From Amorphophallus konjac (taxonomy: Eukaryota; Streptophyta; Magnoliopsida; Alismatales; Araceae), in the NCBI GenBank assembly GCA_022559845.1, contig CM040125.1, forward strand, positions 291,820,200-291,884,199: a DNA stretch of 64,000 bases. The letters run 5' to 3'. The notes below the pieces were generated by a model. The model did not search any database. It saw only the letters and a program-made list of their open reading frames with translations, and had not been told where the DNA came from. Below, piece after piece: positions 10,198-22,254 of the stretch (position 1 is its first letter; each line of letters begins with the position of its first letter). Position numbers and translations under genes: made by a program.

Positions 10198-11793
10198 ATG
10201 GAGTCCCAAACTCCCGGATGGTGGCGATACTATCTCAAATGGAAGGACCACCCGAACCACCCCACGAGACCCGAAACCCGGGATTTCTACGGGTCCGATG
10301 ACCCGAGTGTCTATCTAGAATGGGAAGCCATTATGGATTATTACTTCGAGGTGTACATCATGTACGGGCCCATGCAAGTCGATGTTGCCAAAAGGTGACT
10401 TTTTGGTGAAGCCGCTGCAACTTGGAGGGACATCAAATATTGGAGGGAGGATAGGAATCTAAGGCCCATCGAGTCATGGTGGGAAATGAAGAGAGTGCTT
10501 AGGAGGGCCTACGTTCCCCGCCCACCTACCTCCAACCACGGAGGTCATTCCACTCACCAACCCCACCAACTCACCCACAATCAAGTGGGCCACACCTCTA
10601 CCCAATCCCACCCCTTCACCGCCGTCCAAGCCCATCAAAGTGACCCCAATCTAGTGGCCCGCCCATGCACCACCAACCAACCTCCCCTTGGCACTCCCAT
10701 CCCAACCCACTCAAGCACCTCCAACCGAGTGGAAGTCCCGCTTATAACCGAGCCAAGGCCCACACCCGAGCCGAGAGTTAAGGAGCTAGTCCACCCCAAG
10801 GTCCCTCCTCCAACCCGCTCCCTAGAGGAAATAAAGAAAATGATTTCGGATTGGTGGGAAAGGACACAAGCTACTCCACCACCCATGGATGCTCCATTGT
10901 TAGCTACCTCCGGTCTTCATTCGAAACCATCAAAGTGGGAACTACCAAAGCCCGAGCCACCCGTGTTTCTTACGGGAACACTTTACATAGCCGAGCCACT
11001 TCTTAGATGGCTCAAGGATGGCTTGGTCCCACATCCCTTCCCGTCCATGGACCCCACCTTACCTTTAGTGCCAGTCAACTCATTCCATACCACCTTTCGA
11101 TCTCGTCACTATGTTGACACATTGGACGATCTTGTCATGGGATTGGATTCACAATGGGAGTTGACGCATCTTTTGGCCCGAGGCTTTGACCAATCCACTA
11201 CTCTTAGCCTCACTCATCCGGCCTTAGGGTCTATTACCTCCGAATGCACCGTGGGTTGTATCACCACGGAGGTCCTCTTACTCCTTCCCTTACCGGACGA
11301 GCCTGAATTCATACCCTTTTGTCCGAGGGAGGAATCATACTTCTTGCCTACGGTCCCCGTCCCACCCATCACAATTCAAGAAGGTGATTATCCACACCTT
11401 CAAAACTTCTACACGTGGGACCGTGACTTGTGGGAACCCACCACAAGGGGTCACACATTCTTTGACCCATTTGACCCCTACTCTAGTGGGCCCCGTGACC
11501 CATCACTTCCCTCATACCTTATCGGGGAAGTCCACTTTCATACCCCTTTCCTACGGGCCGGGTCCTCCATACCCACCAAGCCCGTCCACGATACACCTCC
11601 ACCCAGCTCTTCCACACCCGGCTTTCCTAGCCCTCTCAAGTCTCCCAAATCCAAAGGGCCGTCCATGCATGACTGGGTCATACTTGGACATTTAGGTGTA
11701 CCTCATGCCACCCATCTCCGGTTACATAACATGCATGCATGGCACACATTCGGGTGTCCTGGTCCGCCATCACCCATGTACGGGTCGGACTAA
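10198..11793 (+). pseudogene. NA1 Gag-like protein with a long uncharacterised C-terminal region
   Basis: From ATG 10198 one frame of 531 codons is broken only by TGA at 10396-10398 (codon 67, an Arg CGA plausible). Residues about 30-100 form a Ty3 Gag core: DDPSVYLEWEAIMDYYFE, later ATWRDIKYW and IESWWEMKRVLRRAYVP. A His/Pro/Thr-rich linker follows. From about 10975 to the end comes a conserved part I do not recognise, with EPLLRWLKDG, LPLVPVNSFHTTF, GSITSECTVGC, LLLLPLPDEPEF, FFDPFDPY and HTFGCPGPP. The same motifs in the same order occur in NA2. No zinc knuckle and no enzyme motif is visible. Gag-like particle assembly is known for the family; the role of the C-terminal part is unknown. 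Confidence 0.75.
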
Positions 11794-12251
11794 CATTAGG
11801 TGTGTCTAGGGTCATAGTTGAGTCGGTGTGTTTTCTTTGTGTGGTTTGTTTGTGTGGTGATTTTGAATCGATTGTTTGTGTGATTTTCATTCATGTGTCA
11901 GTGCATGGTGAGTCTGCATGTGTCTTGTGTAAGCTCGTGTCGTTCTCTTATGAGTGTGAAGCGAGTCGACTCACTCGATGAGTATGGGATCGGTTCTACA
12001 TCTATACCCGGATCAGTCACCTATAGGGACTCAGCGGTGATTCCTAGTGAGTCTTCGAGCTGTTTCCTTCCTTTTGAGAGTGCCCCTTCGGAGTGACCAC
12101 CTTTAGCCATAGCAGTGCACATATCGAGTATATATGGAATGAGCAGGTGCCGATCACTTGGAGTGGAGCATACCCGCGCTACTTAGCACGGTGACGGATC
12201 CGCCGGGTACCAGAGCAGCCATACCCCTACTCGACGGGGTCGAGTTCCTCC
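11794..12251 (+). other. NA1 3' untranslated interior
   Basis: No gene. It ends with CTCGACGGGGTCGAGTTC, an inverted repeat also present just before the NA2 3' LTR (40750-40767), then the polypurine tract. Confidence 0.6.
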
Positions 12252-12265
12252 CACCCGGGGAGAAT
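12252..12265 (+). promoter_or_regulatory. NA1 polypurine tract
   Basis: CACCCGGGGAGAAT lies directly before the 3' LTR start at 12266, the expected place for the plus-strand primer. Confidence 0.6.
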
Positions 12266-14433
12266 TGATGGGGCATCAAAGGTGATTTCCATACACGGGT
12301 GAAGTGTATTTGTGAGTTATGGCTTGTATGAGATTGTAATTGTGTATTTTCTTTCTTTTGGGCTCCTTGTAAGGCTTATATCAAGCCAATGGGCCATTTC
12401 TAATGTAGAGTCCATGGCTAGGTAGCCATTAGTAGAGTCCATTAAGGAGCTTATGCCATATTGGGTCATTAGGTTTCTAATGGGTCATTAATGCACTTAA
12501 GGCCCAAATTGGTTTACACTCCCTCATGGGCCAACTAAATGGGAAGGGTCCAAGTCTAGCATGGGCTTGTGGATGGCTCATGGCCCATGAAAGGCCCTTG
12601 GCCTATGAAGGGGGGCGCCCCCTCTTTTGGCTCTATTAGGCTAGGTTGTTTAATTTTCTTTCTTTCCTCCCTTTATTTGACCACATGTGGTAGAATTAGG
12701 AATGGGATTCCTTTAAATATTGTATTTCTTGTGGTTGGTCATACCTCATCCCAGCCCTTCAATCCAAACCCCTAGATCCAAGGGTTGAGATTGAATTTGG
12801 TTGGCATCCTATATAAGGTTGTATTTTTCATATTGAATGAATTAATGAATGGAAAAAAGGCATTTGCCCCCAAGTGAAGCTTGCGCCCCTCCCCTCTCTC
12901 TCCCTGGTTCCTCCACCTCCAGCCCCCTTTCTAGAGTGTAATCCCTTCCCCCTTGATCCCCTCCAGCATCTGAAGCAACTCCGGCGATCGCCGCCGCCAT
13001 CGTCTCGCCGCCGACGCGTCGTCGCCAACGGTTTCGGTGTTCTGTCCACTCAGGATGGACCCTTCTTCTCCGAATTCCTGCTATCACTCCCTTCGTCTTC
13101 TGAAGCTAAAAATTTCAGGGTTGGTTCCCCTCTAGAACCCTTATCCCCACAAAAAAAATCACATCAAAATTCATCCTTTTAGCTATTTTTTGATTTTCGT
13201 CCAAGTCTAAGTTCCAGATCTGTCTTGGTTCTGTTTACTGTTCATCAGCTCTGAGTTTACCCCATTCGAACCACCTTTTTTTTTTTTTTGGGTCGCCCAA
13301 ATTTACTGGGATCTCTGCCACATCCCTCTACCACCAGGAATTTTATTAATTTTTGGTTCACCCTCCAAGTATTTTTCAAATTTCGTCCAATTTCCCAAGA
13401 ACAGTCTGCCCACAGTTTCCCAGATCCGACCCTGGTCTAGTAAAGAAATCCCAGAAAATCCATTTCGTCTCCAATCAGACAACCAAAAATAGTCCCGGAT
13501 TCCTCTCTCAGAGATATTCAACTTTGCTGAAGAGATTATTTCCAGATTCGGAGGTCTTCTCCCCGGTCAACGTCGATCTTCAGAGAAGTCAGAACCTCCC
13601 CCTGTAGTTCTGGCGAAATTCCAGCAAGCTTGTAAAATACATGATCAGAAATATAGATCTGATTATTTTTTTTGAAAACCCCTACGTCGAGGTATTCTGA
13701 GTCAGCTTTCCAACGGCGCTAACCTCGTCACATTCCGACGACGGGGCTGATCGCAGCAGCAGTTTTCTCCGAGTCACGCGCCTGCAAACAGAATTTTCAG
13801 GTTTGTGGCCGAGTTCCCGCGAGCGTCGTCCGAGGGCCGCCCGGCGTCCGGCGGTCGTTCCAGCAGCTCGCCATCCCAGGGGAACACTTTCCAGGTGTCT
13901 CCACAGCAGAGGAGTCATCAGGCCCCACACGACCCCTCCGGTCAACACGTGGGCCCCCACTAGCACGAGTACGCGTGAAGCCGAAGCATTGCCCGAAACC
14001 GCCCGTCAACCCGAACTTGGTCCTCCCGGGCCCACTTGTGTCGCCCTTTACCTCCCTGCGTGGAGTGGGCTTATTTGTACTGCTGTAAACATAATGTACT
14101 AAGTTCCCGAGAGTACGAGCTTTGGCCGGGTGCCGTCTTCGCCACGCCGAGAGCATGGAGGTATCGCCTTCACCCTTACACTTGGCATTAGCTTAATTCT
14201 TTATATGCTTTATATGCCGCTGCTAGAGAGCATGTGTAGGGATACCTAGCTTGCCTTCAATTTATAATATCACTGCTGCGAGAGAGAGCGAAGCCGTCCC
14301 GTGACCCGATCCGGGCGCAAAAGAGAGCCGACCACCCTAGCTCATTACCGGTTTCTCAACCGCGCACATCCGACGCTTCCCTCGTTAAGGGACGATCACG
14401 AGCTTGTCGTGTCTGTGGTCCCGTCCCGCATCA
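12266..14433 (+). repeat. NA1 3' LTR
   Basis: 2168 bp, near-identical to 7645-9812 and followed by the target duplication GAGAT at 14434-14438. TATA box at 12810-12817. Confidence 0.93.
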
Positions 14434-14438
14434 GAGAT

Positions 14439-15055
14439 CCTCTCTTTGAGTGAAGAGACTCGACATGCGATCATCACTGCTCTGCAGACGCCTGCTCATT
14501 TTGAGACCTGCTTGGCTGAAGCAATGCCGGAAGCTAGCATGACCTTCACTCCAGAGGATATGTTGCTACCTACCATCAGCCACAATAGGCCGCTGTACAT
14601 GAAGGGGCACCTGAACGGAAGGGAGCTGAACTGAATTCTGGTCGATCCCGGTGCAGCTGTCAATATTTTACCCTACAGAATATACAAGGGGCACCACTTC
14701 AATGTGCATCTCGAGAAAGTCAGGGATATGCGTATCGCCGGCTTCAATCAAAAATGTGAAGTGTCGATGGGGGTGGCGGAGTTCACACTTACCCTGGCGG
14801 ATTTCACTACGACGGTGCAGTTCCATGTCATCGACTCCCGCACCTCGTACAAGGTGCTTCTCGGCTGCCCATGGCTACGTGAAAACATGATGGTGCCCTC
14901 TACGCTCCACCAATGTATCAAATACAGTCTCCAGGGGAAGGAGGAGAGGATATTTGCTGACCTTCACCCGTTCGAGATATTTGAATGTCACTTGGCGGAC
15001 GCCAACCTATATGTGGGGCCTTCTCAAGAGAGCTCTGAAGCCAAGACCCCTGCGG
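14439..15055 (+). pseudogene. PR: Tat protease region
   Basis: The polyprotein frame resumes exactly after the NA1 target duplication. ILVDPGAAVNILP is the retropepsin active-site loop in the form used by Tat elements (Asp-Pro-Gly), followed by the VLLGCPWL hydrophobic flap-distal segment. The enzyme cuts the Gag-Pol precursor. A TGA at 14632-14634 directly precedes the catalytic segment (Arg CGA plausible) and a frameshift occurs near 15050, so the copy is inactive. Confidence 0.8.
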
Positions 15056-16300
15056 GCATCAAGAGGTGCGTCCGGCGACAATTGGTATCCACCACCGCCG
15101 CGCGGATATGTCAAGCCCAAGGTGGTCTCTCATATCACAGCATCCAGGGACGTGGGCAGAATAGCACAACCAGCTTTGTACCCCGAAGCTAATGAAGTGC
15201 AGGTCGTTCGGCAGCACAACTACATTGGAGTCCCGGACGGCCTCACCAAGCCGATTCCCGACCTCGATGACCCCACTATCGAGCCTTTCAAAACTTGGGA
15301 GGTGGCACAGGTAGATGGACCCAACAGCTTGTTCTATACGGCTGAAGAGCACCCTAATCGGGAGGGCACAGACTGCTGCCTCCCCGAAGATATAAGCAAT
15401 CCGTCAATCCCCGTCAAGGGTCTGGCATTCACAACCAACCGGATGGCCAGGATGTTCCAGAGGCAACGCATCCCCTCCGACCAATCCCATAAAAATAAAG
15501 AAGCTTTCTAGAAAATGTGGCATCTTGCAAGTATGGACAAGGAACTGAGGTGCGTCTCTCAACATCCAGGGTTGGGCTTTACCTTGGAAGAATATTATTA
15601 CAGTGGACGATACGAGGTGGACACCATCTCTACCTTCTACCCTGCTGAAGATAGCCCACTGGGGACAACTTTTGATGAATACCCAGCGGAAGCTGAATAT
15701 GTTGAGCCGGCTCAGCCCGAAAATCAAGAAGCGGAGACCGTGATCCCTTGCCGATGCTGGGAGTGGGTCTATCCCAAAGAGGCAGCCCTTCAAGCCAAAT
15801 TTGATACGGCTAGCAGCAGCGAGGCCGAAGATGTTGAAGAAGCAGAGACCTCTCCCTCTAGTGGAGTCCTACTAATGATGACTTCAGCACCTCTCCTGCC
15901 AATCGGGGAAACATCAGCCGACTCCGATCAAGAGGCACATGCTGCCAGGAAGGAAAATGCCACTTCTACGGAACATACAACCGCCTCAGAGGGTGAGACC
16001 TCCTCAACCTCTGCTATAAGATTGGGAGTTTGTCCCAGCCCGGCAATAAGCAACCACCAGCCTATCATGGCTACAACTCTATCTACGGGGGGTGAAGCTG
16101 CTCTCTCACCCTTGGAAACTACAACGACATCGGACTTGCTGATAGAGCAATCTGCAGAGCCGCTATTGAACGAAGCAGAGGACTCTCCGGAGGGTCTGAT
16201 GATTTTAAATGATGAAATGGAGGTCCTCGACCCCGAAGATGACATTCCAAATTTCGTCGACCTCCAACCAGCACCTCCGGAGATAGAAGACGGAGGCTAA
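15056..16300 (+). pseudogene. Tat PR-RT linker
   Basis: An acidic, Ser/Thr/Glu-rich spacer with NWYPPPPRGYVKP, VPDGLTKP and FEDVPNFVD-like segments typical between protease and RT in Tat pol. Stops are TAG at 15509 and TAA at 16298; the frame is otherwise continuous into RT. The part from 15515 to 16300 is not a separate gene. Confidence 0.65.
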
Positions 16301-17320
16301 GCTATAGTCGACGAGCTGATAGAGGTCAACCTGGGAAGCGAGGAAGACCCTAGGCCTACCTTCCTCAGTGCCCAGCTATCCCTAGAAGAACATGAACTAT
16401 ATACCCAGCTACTGCAAGAGTACCGGGACTGCTTTGCCTGGACTTACAGAGAAATGCCAGGTCTGAGCCCTGTAGTTTCGCAACATGAGCTGGCAATCAG
16501 CCCTGAAGCCGAGCCGGTGAAGCAACCACCGCGGCGTATGAGGCCGAAACTCATTACTCAAATTTGTGAAGAGGTAGACAAGCTCATTGACGTGGGATTT
16601 TTCGAAGAAAATCAATATACCACATGGCTGGCAAATATCGTCCCCGTGAAGAAGAAGAATGGACAGATCCGGATATGTGTTGACTTCCGAGATCTAAATA
16701 AAGCCTGTCCCAAGGATGACTTTTCGGTGCCAATAACGGAAGTCATGATTGTTGCTACAACCGGCCATGAGGCCCTGTCATTCTTGGATGGGTCATCTGG
16801 TTACAACCAGATATGGATCGCAGAACATGACCGGGTCCACACTGCCTTCCGAACCCCTAAAGGCATCTATCACTACAAGAGGATGCCATTCAGACTGAAG
16901 AATACTGGCGTAACTTATCAGCGCGCAATGACCAAAATATTTGATGAGTTGCTCTACCACAACGTTGAGTGCTACATAGATGATCTGGGGGTCAAGACCA
17001 TAAGAAAAGAAGACCATCTGCAGGACCTCCGAATCATTTTTCAGAGGCTGAGGCAGTATGAATTGAAGATGAACCCTATGAAATGCGCGTTCGGAGTGTC
17101 GAGCGGAAAATTCTTGGGTTTCATTGTCAGATATCGGGGGATCGAGATAGACCCCGTGAAGATCAAAGCAATTCAGGAGCTACCTGCACCAAAGAACCTC
17201 TCCGAGCTGAGATCACTGCAGGGCCGCTTGGCTTATATCCGGCGGCTCATTTCCAATTTTTCAGGGCGATGCCAGCCATTTCACAAATTGATGATGAAGG
17301 ATGTTCCCTTTTACTAGGAT
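16301..17320 (+). pseudogene. RT: Tat reverse transcriptase
   Basis: The RT fingers and palm are readable: VPVKKKNGQIRICVDFRDLN, SFLDGSSGYNQIWI (the family usually has FxDGxSGYNQI), TPKGIYHYKRMPFRLKN and the catalytic YIDD at 16973-16984. It continues through FLGFIV and the connection LRSLQGRLAYIRRLI. It copies element RNA to DNA. Domain length is normal and there is no stop between 16301 and 17314. The catalytic Asp pair is kept, but stops on either side (16298 TAA, 17315 TAG) make the polyprotein inactive. Confidence 0.9.
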
Positions 17321-17690
17321 GAAGATTGCTAGACAGTCTTTGACAAGCTAAAAGATTACCTGAAGACTCCTCCAGTGCTAGGCGCACCGGTGAATGGACG
17401 ACCGTTGATATTATATATAGCGGCCACACACAACTCCCTGGGGGCAATGCTGGCCCAGAATAATGAAGAAGGGAAAGAACAAGCCCTCTACTACCTCAGT
17501 TGAAGACTGGTCAAGACTGAGGAGAAATATACTTATACTGAGAAGATCTGTCTGGCACTGGTGTTCACAGTCAAAACGCTTCGACACTATATGTTGTCGA
17601 ACAAAATCAGCCTGGTGTCGAAAGAGGATCCGCTGAAATACATCATGTCCCATCCGGTGCTCAAGGGTCGTTTGGGCAAATGGGCAAGGG
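17321..17690 (+). pseudogene. RNH: Tat Ty3-type RNase H, C-terminally deleted
   Basis: FDKLKDYLKTPPVLGAPV, LILYIAATHNSLGAMLAQ and EKYTYTEKICLALVF mark the first RNase H of Ty3 pol, which degrades RNA in the hybrid. Stops occur at about 17329 (TAG) and 17501 (TGA). Near 17670-17690 the text jumps from GRLGKWA straight to KGQAIADFFAEHP in another frame: about 20 residues normally between these are missing. Confidence 0.75.
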
Positions 17691-18368
17691 CCAGGCTATT
17701 GCAGACTTCTTCGCCGAGCACCCGGTACCAGAAGACTGTCCGCTGGAACCGGAGCTTCCTGAAGACGAAACCCTGGAAGCCGCTCAAGTGCAGCCCTCCT
17801 TGTGGCAACTGTATTTTGATGGTGCTTCTAGAATTGACACCTCGACCATTGGGTCAGCCAGGGTTAGAGCAGGGGCAGGCATAGTCCTGAAATCTCCCGA
17901 GGGGGAAGTTGTGCACACATCTTGTTCGATAAACAAGCCATGCATGAATAATGAGGCGGAGTATGAGGCCCTGATAATCAGGTTGCAAATTGCGCTGTCC
18001 ATGTGAATTCAGATGTTGGAAGCATTCAGAGACTCCATGCTAGTTATAAAACAGCTGGATGGAGAGTTCGATGTGCGAAAGCAAGAGCTCCTCCCCTACC
18101 ATCAATTGGCAACCCGCCTAATGTCAAGATTCTACTTCGTCAGCATCAAGCATGTCAACCTAGGACAGAATGCTCAGGCGGACGCCCTCGCTAAAGTGGC
18201 CAGTTCTTTGGCAATTCTGCCAGATACGAGTGTGAACATCACCATGATCAATCGCCGGCAAGTCCCCAGTATGACAAAAGTCTTGGCCGACGAACAAGAG
18301 GTGGACGCGGCTGCCGTCGAAGAGGTTCAACAGCCCGATTGGCGAGAACATCTCCTACGATGGTTCTA
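17691..18368 (+). pseudogene. aRNH: Tat second RNase H (archaeal-type, aRNH)
   Basis: WQLYFDGAS, AGAGIVLKSPEG, NNEAEYEALI, FRDSMLVIKQLDGEF and NAQADALAKVAS form a second RNase H after the first. Having two RNase H domains is the hallmark of the Tat/Ogre lineage. The acidic residues (D of FDGAS, E of NEAEYEA, D of ADALA) are visible; the usual GDS motif reads RDS. Stops near 18004 (TGA) and 18367 (TAG) break it. Confidence 0.85.
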
Positions 18369-19621
18369 GCACCAACAGCTCCCAAAGGAGAAAGAACAGA
18401 GAATGAAACTCCTGAGGGTTAAAGACACTTAACGAGATGAGAAGTGGAACCCTATTCCGAATAATTGTGGATGCCCGAAGGAAAGTTCTCCTCCGTTGCT
18501 TGTCTTCAGCAGAAGCTGGGCAGGTGATGCAAGAAGTCCATGCGGGTTCAGCTGAAGCGCATCAGGCCGGCCCGAAGATGAAAATTGAGATAAAGAAATT
18601 GGATTACTATTGGCCCACTATATTTGATGACTGCTGCAAGTTCACCAAGGCTTGTCAAAAATGTCAAGAGCATGCCAATGTGTCAAGAAGTCCTCCAGTG
18701 CCACTACACCCCACCATACCGAGCTGGCCATTTACTCAATGGGGCACAGACGTCGTAGGGCCACTGCCAGCATCTTCATCAGGATGCAGATACATCTTTG
18801 CAGCCACAGATTACTTCTCCAGATGGGCAGAAGCAGTTGCGATAAGAGATGTAACGGGGGAATTGGTCGCAATATTCTTCCGGCAGAATATAATATTCCG
18901 GTTCAGGATTCCTAGTCGAATCATCTCTGATAATGGCAGCCACTTTAAAAACCAGAAGGTTTATCAACTCGCTGATAAAAATGAGATTGATTGGAGGACA
19001 TCATCCCCCTACAACCCTCAAGCCAATGGACTTGTAGAAGCCTTCAACAAGACACTATGCACGTTGCTGGCAAAGACCGTCAAGTCCAATAAGAAGGATT
19101 GGGAAGAAAAGATGTACGAAGCGCTGTGGGCCTATCGTACCATCTATAAAACCCCAACCGGCTGTTCGCCATTCTCCCTCGTGTACGGGTCGGAGGTTGT
19201 GGTGCCAATTGAATTAGAAGTCCCCTCGCTGTGAGTCGCTATCCAATATGGACTAGTCAGCGGTGAGCGAACTAATGCAAAAAGAAGATTGGAAGAGCTT
19301 GCTGAGCTTGAAAGAAAGCACCTCCGTTCGCAACAAAACATTCAACTATACCAAGCTCGCATTGCCCGTGCTTTCGATAAGCAGGTCAGAGGTCAAGAAT
19401 TCAAGAAAGGAGACCTGGTGATGGTCAAAAAGAGGGAAGTGATGGCCTTCAATCCCAAGGGGAAGTTGGTCAAAAATTGGGTCAGACCATATATCGTCCA
19501 CCGAGTATATGAAGGGGGTGCCTACATCCTGGTAGACCACAAAGGAGTCATCCAGTTCTCTCCCCTCAATGGAAAGTATATAAAGTTATATCACACGGCG
19601 CAACTGACACTCCCTGAGTGA
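18369..19621 (+). pseudogene. IN: Tat integrase
   Basis: After a one-base frameshift near 18437, the HHCC zinc region is seen with the H of EVHAG and CQKCQ. The catalytic core has GTDVVGP, DNGSHF and NGLVEAFNK, so the D-D-E triad is kept. A TGA at 19232-19234 (CGA plausible) precedes the C-terminal part, which ends with the GPY/F-like module KNWVRPYIVHRVYEGGAYIL and a stop at 19621. Integrase inserts element DNA into the chromosome. No chromodomain follows, as expected for Tat. Confidence 0.9.
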
Positions 19622-20740
19622 TTGGAATACCTTCACCTTGGTCTGGTGGCACTCTGCCCTCGCCAATCTGCCATTGTCTTGGTCTAGTGGCACCCTGCCC
19701 TGGCCAAACTACGCCTACCTTGGTCTAGTGGCACTCCGCCCCGATCGAGCTACCTTCACCTTGGTCTAGTGGCGCTCCACCCTGATCGAGCTACCTTCAC
19801 CTTGGTCTAGTGGCACTCTGCCCTGGCCAAACTACCCCTACCTCGGTCTAGTGGCACTCCACCCTGATCGAGCTACCTTCACCTTGGTCTAGTGGCGTTC
19901 TGCCCTGATCGAGCTACCTTCACCGTGGTCTAATGGCACTCCACCCTGATCGAGCTACCTTCACCTTGGTCTAGGGGCACTCCGCCCTGGCCAAACTACC
20001 CCTATCTTGGTCTAGTGGCACTCTGCCCTGATCGAGCTACCCCTATATTGGTCTAGTGGCACTCTGCCATGATCGAGCTACCTTCACCTTGGTCTAGTGG
20101 TGCTCCGCCCTGATCGAGCTACCTTCACCTTGGTCTAGTGGCACTCCGCCCTGATCGAGCTACCTTCACCTTGGTCTAGTGGCACTCCGCCCTGACCAAA
20201 CTACCTTCACCTTGGTCTAGTGGCGCTCCGCCCTGATCGAGCTACCTTCACCTTGGTCTAGTGGCACTCCGCCCTGACCAAACTACCCTCACCTTGGTCT
20301 AGTGGCACTCCGCCCTGATCGAGCTACCTTCACCTTAGTCTAGTGGCATGCCACCCTGACCGAGCTACCCCTATCTTGATCTAGTGGCACTCCACCCTGA
20401 CCGAGCTACCCCTATCTTGGTCTAGTGGCACTCCGCCCTGATCGAGCTACCTTCATCTTAGTCTAGTGGTACTCCGCCCAGAACGAGCTACCCCTATCTT
20501 GGTCTAGTGGCACTCCGCCCTGATCGAGCTACCTTCACCTTGGTCTAGTGGCGCTCCACCCTGATCGAGCTACCTTCACCTTGGTCTAGTGGCACTCCGC
20601 CCTGATCGAGCTACCTTCACCTTGGTCTAGTGGCACTCCGCCCTGATCGAGCTACCTTCACCTTGGTCTAGTGGCACTCCGCCGTAGCCAAACTACCCTT
20701 ACCTCGGTCTAGTGGCACTCTGCGCTAACCGAACTCGCAT
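19622..20740 (+). repeat. 41-bp tandem array, about 27 copies
   Basis: The unit is CTTGGTCTAGTGGCACTCCG followed by CCCTGATCGAGCTACCTTCAC, with variants in the last half (GGCCAAACTACCCCTAC). It begins directly after the pol stop. Tandem repeats between pol and the 3' LTR are characteristic of Tat/Ogre elements. Confidence 0.93.
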
Positions 20741-21026
20741 AATATCAACAACATCGCCATTGCGGGCCTTACGCCCGAATCGGCACAAATCTATCCCTTG
20801 TGCCCGCATTATCCCCTTGCTGATGAATAAGCCCTTTTCCTTGACGTAAGACTTCGTGTCCTAGCTGACCCTTTTGCAGCATCGCCATTGCGGGCCTTAC
20901 GCCCGAATCGGCACAGATCTATACCTTGAGTCAGCATTGTCTTCTTGCTGACGAATAAACCCCTATTCCTCGGCGCAAGACTTTGTGTCCTAGCCGACTC
21001 CCTCAACATCCTTCTGTTATATGAGC
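20741..21026 (+). repeat. 128-bp direct repeat, two copies
   Basis: Copies start near 20753 and 20881 with ATCGCCATTGCGGGCCTTAC; each contains the small inverted repeat GGGC-cttac-GCCC. Confidence 0.8.
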
Positions 21027-22165
21027 AAAAAAAAAGAAAGAGAGAAAAGAAAAATGGGGTTAAAAATAGAGATACCCCGTCGGACTTGTTCCTATATTCA
21101 GAACAAGGGCAAAAATGGCTATCACCTGGCTGCGGCGAAAACCCGAAAGGGCGCTGCAGGCAAAATTGGGTACCCTGCCACGTCAAAACCTGAAAGGGCG
21201 CGTGGGCAAAAGCAAGAGGGGGCTAGCTTTGGTGAAAACCCAAAGGGCGCTTAAGTCAGTAAAGTGGTCATCTAAAAATTTCCTCTTTGTTCTCCTCCTA
21301 TTAGAGCTCCCAAGGGACACCCATCAAAAGTCTCACCGAAAATCCCCTGACAAACCCATGTTCGACCCTCGTCATCATCGACGAGATCGATCGATCTCTA
21401 CCTTTACCTCGGACCTTTCGTCCCTGTTAATAAACATATCCTTGCTTCGACGTGTGTCCCATGTCGATGAACAAACCCGTGTTCGACCCTCGTCATCATC
21501 GACGAGATCGGTCGATCTCTACCTTTAACTCGGACCTTTCGTCCCTGTTAATAAACATACCCTTGCTTCGACGTGTAACCCATGTCGATGAATAAACCCG
21601 TGTTCGACCCTCGTCATCATCGGTGAGATCGGTCGATCTCTACCTTTAACTCGGACCTTTCGTCCCTGTTAATGAGCATACCTTTGCTTCGACATGTAAC
21701 CCATGTCGATGAATAAACCAATCTTCGACCCTCGTCATCATCGGCGAGATCGGTCGACCCCTATCCCTCAACTTGGACCTTTCGTCCTTGTTAAGAACTA
21801 TATAGCCTTCGCTTCGGCATTCAACCAATGTCGATGAACCAAACGAGGGCCCGACCCTTGTCATCATCGACAAGGCCGGTCGGCACTCTAGCACGCAAGC
21901 TCTCCCTTGTTCCGAATTCTCCGCGGAGTACAAAAAAAAGAAAGAAACGAAAATGGGGTTAAAAATAGAGATACCCCGCCGGCCTTGTTCCTAAACTAGG
22001 ACAAGGGTAAAAATGGCTACAACCCGGCTGTGGCAAAAACCCGAAAGGGCATTGTAGTCAAAATCGGGTACCCCACCACGTGAAAACCTGAAAGGGCGCG
22101 TGGGCAAAAGTAAGAGGGGGCTGACTTCAGTAAAAACCTGAAAGGGCGCTTGAGTTAGTAATGTG
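21027..22165 (+). repeat. 235-bp direct repeats flanking a 121-bp tandem array
   Basis: Nearly the same 235-base block occurs at 21027-21262 and 21931-22165, sharing ATGGGGTTAAAAATAGAGAT and several AAACC(C/T)GAAAGGGCG units. Between them (21355-21900) lie about 4.5 copies of a 121-bp unit whose TTCGACCCT core recurs at 21361, 21482, 21603 and 21724. No coding support. Confidence 0.85.
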
Positions 22166-22254
22166 ATATAAAAAAATGATGATGACAAAAAAATGATGAA
22201 ATGAAATGATGATGTAGTAACGATGTTATCCTCGTTCGTCATTCCGCTTCCACC

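Larger units (their letters stand above)
7645..14433 (+). mobile_element. NA1: non-autonomous LTR retrotransposon (LARD-like) nested in Tat
   Basis: Two 2168-bp LTRs (7645-9812 and 12266-14433), each starting TGATGGGGCATCA and ending CCCGCATCA, flank a 2453-bp interior. The 5-bp target duplication GAGAT is present at 7640-7644 and 14434-14438. The interior has a PBS, one long gag-like ORF and a purine-rich tract, but no protease, RT, RNase H or integrase. The LTR copies differ at only a few per cent of positions by eye, so insertion is much younger than the decayed host Tat element. Confidence 0.93.

Noticed and set aside
15515..16300. Stand-alone acidic 261-codon gene
   Set aside because: It is in the same frame as flanking Tat pol and bounded only by decay stops; it is the PR-RT linker.
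19622..20740. 41-bp repeats considered as a CRISPR array
   Set aside because: Units abut without unique spacers and vary internally; the setting is the 3' region of a plant retrotransposon.
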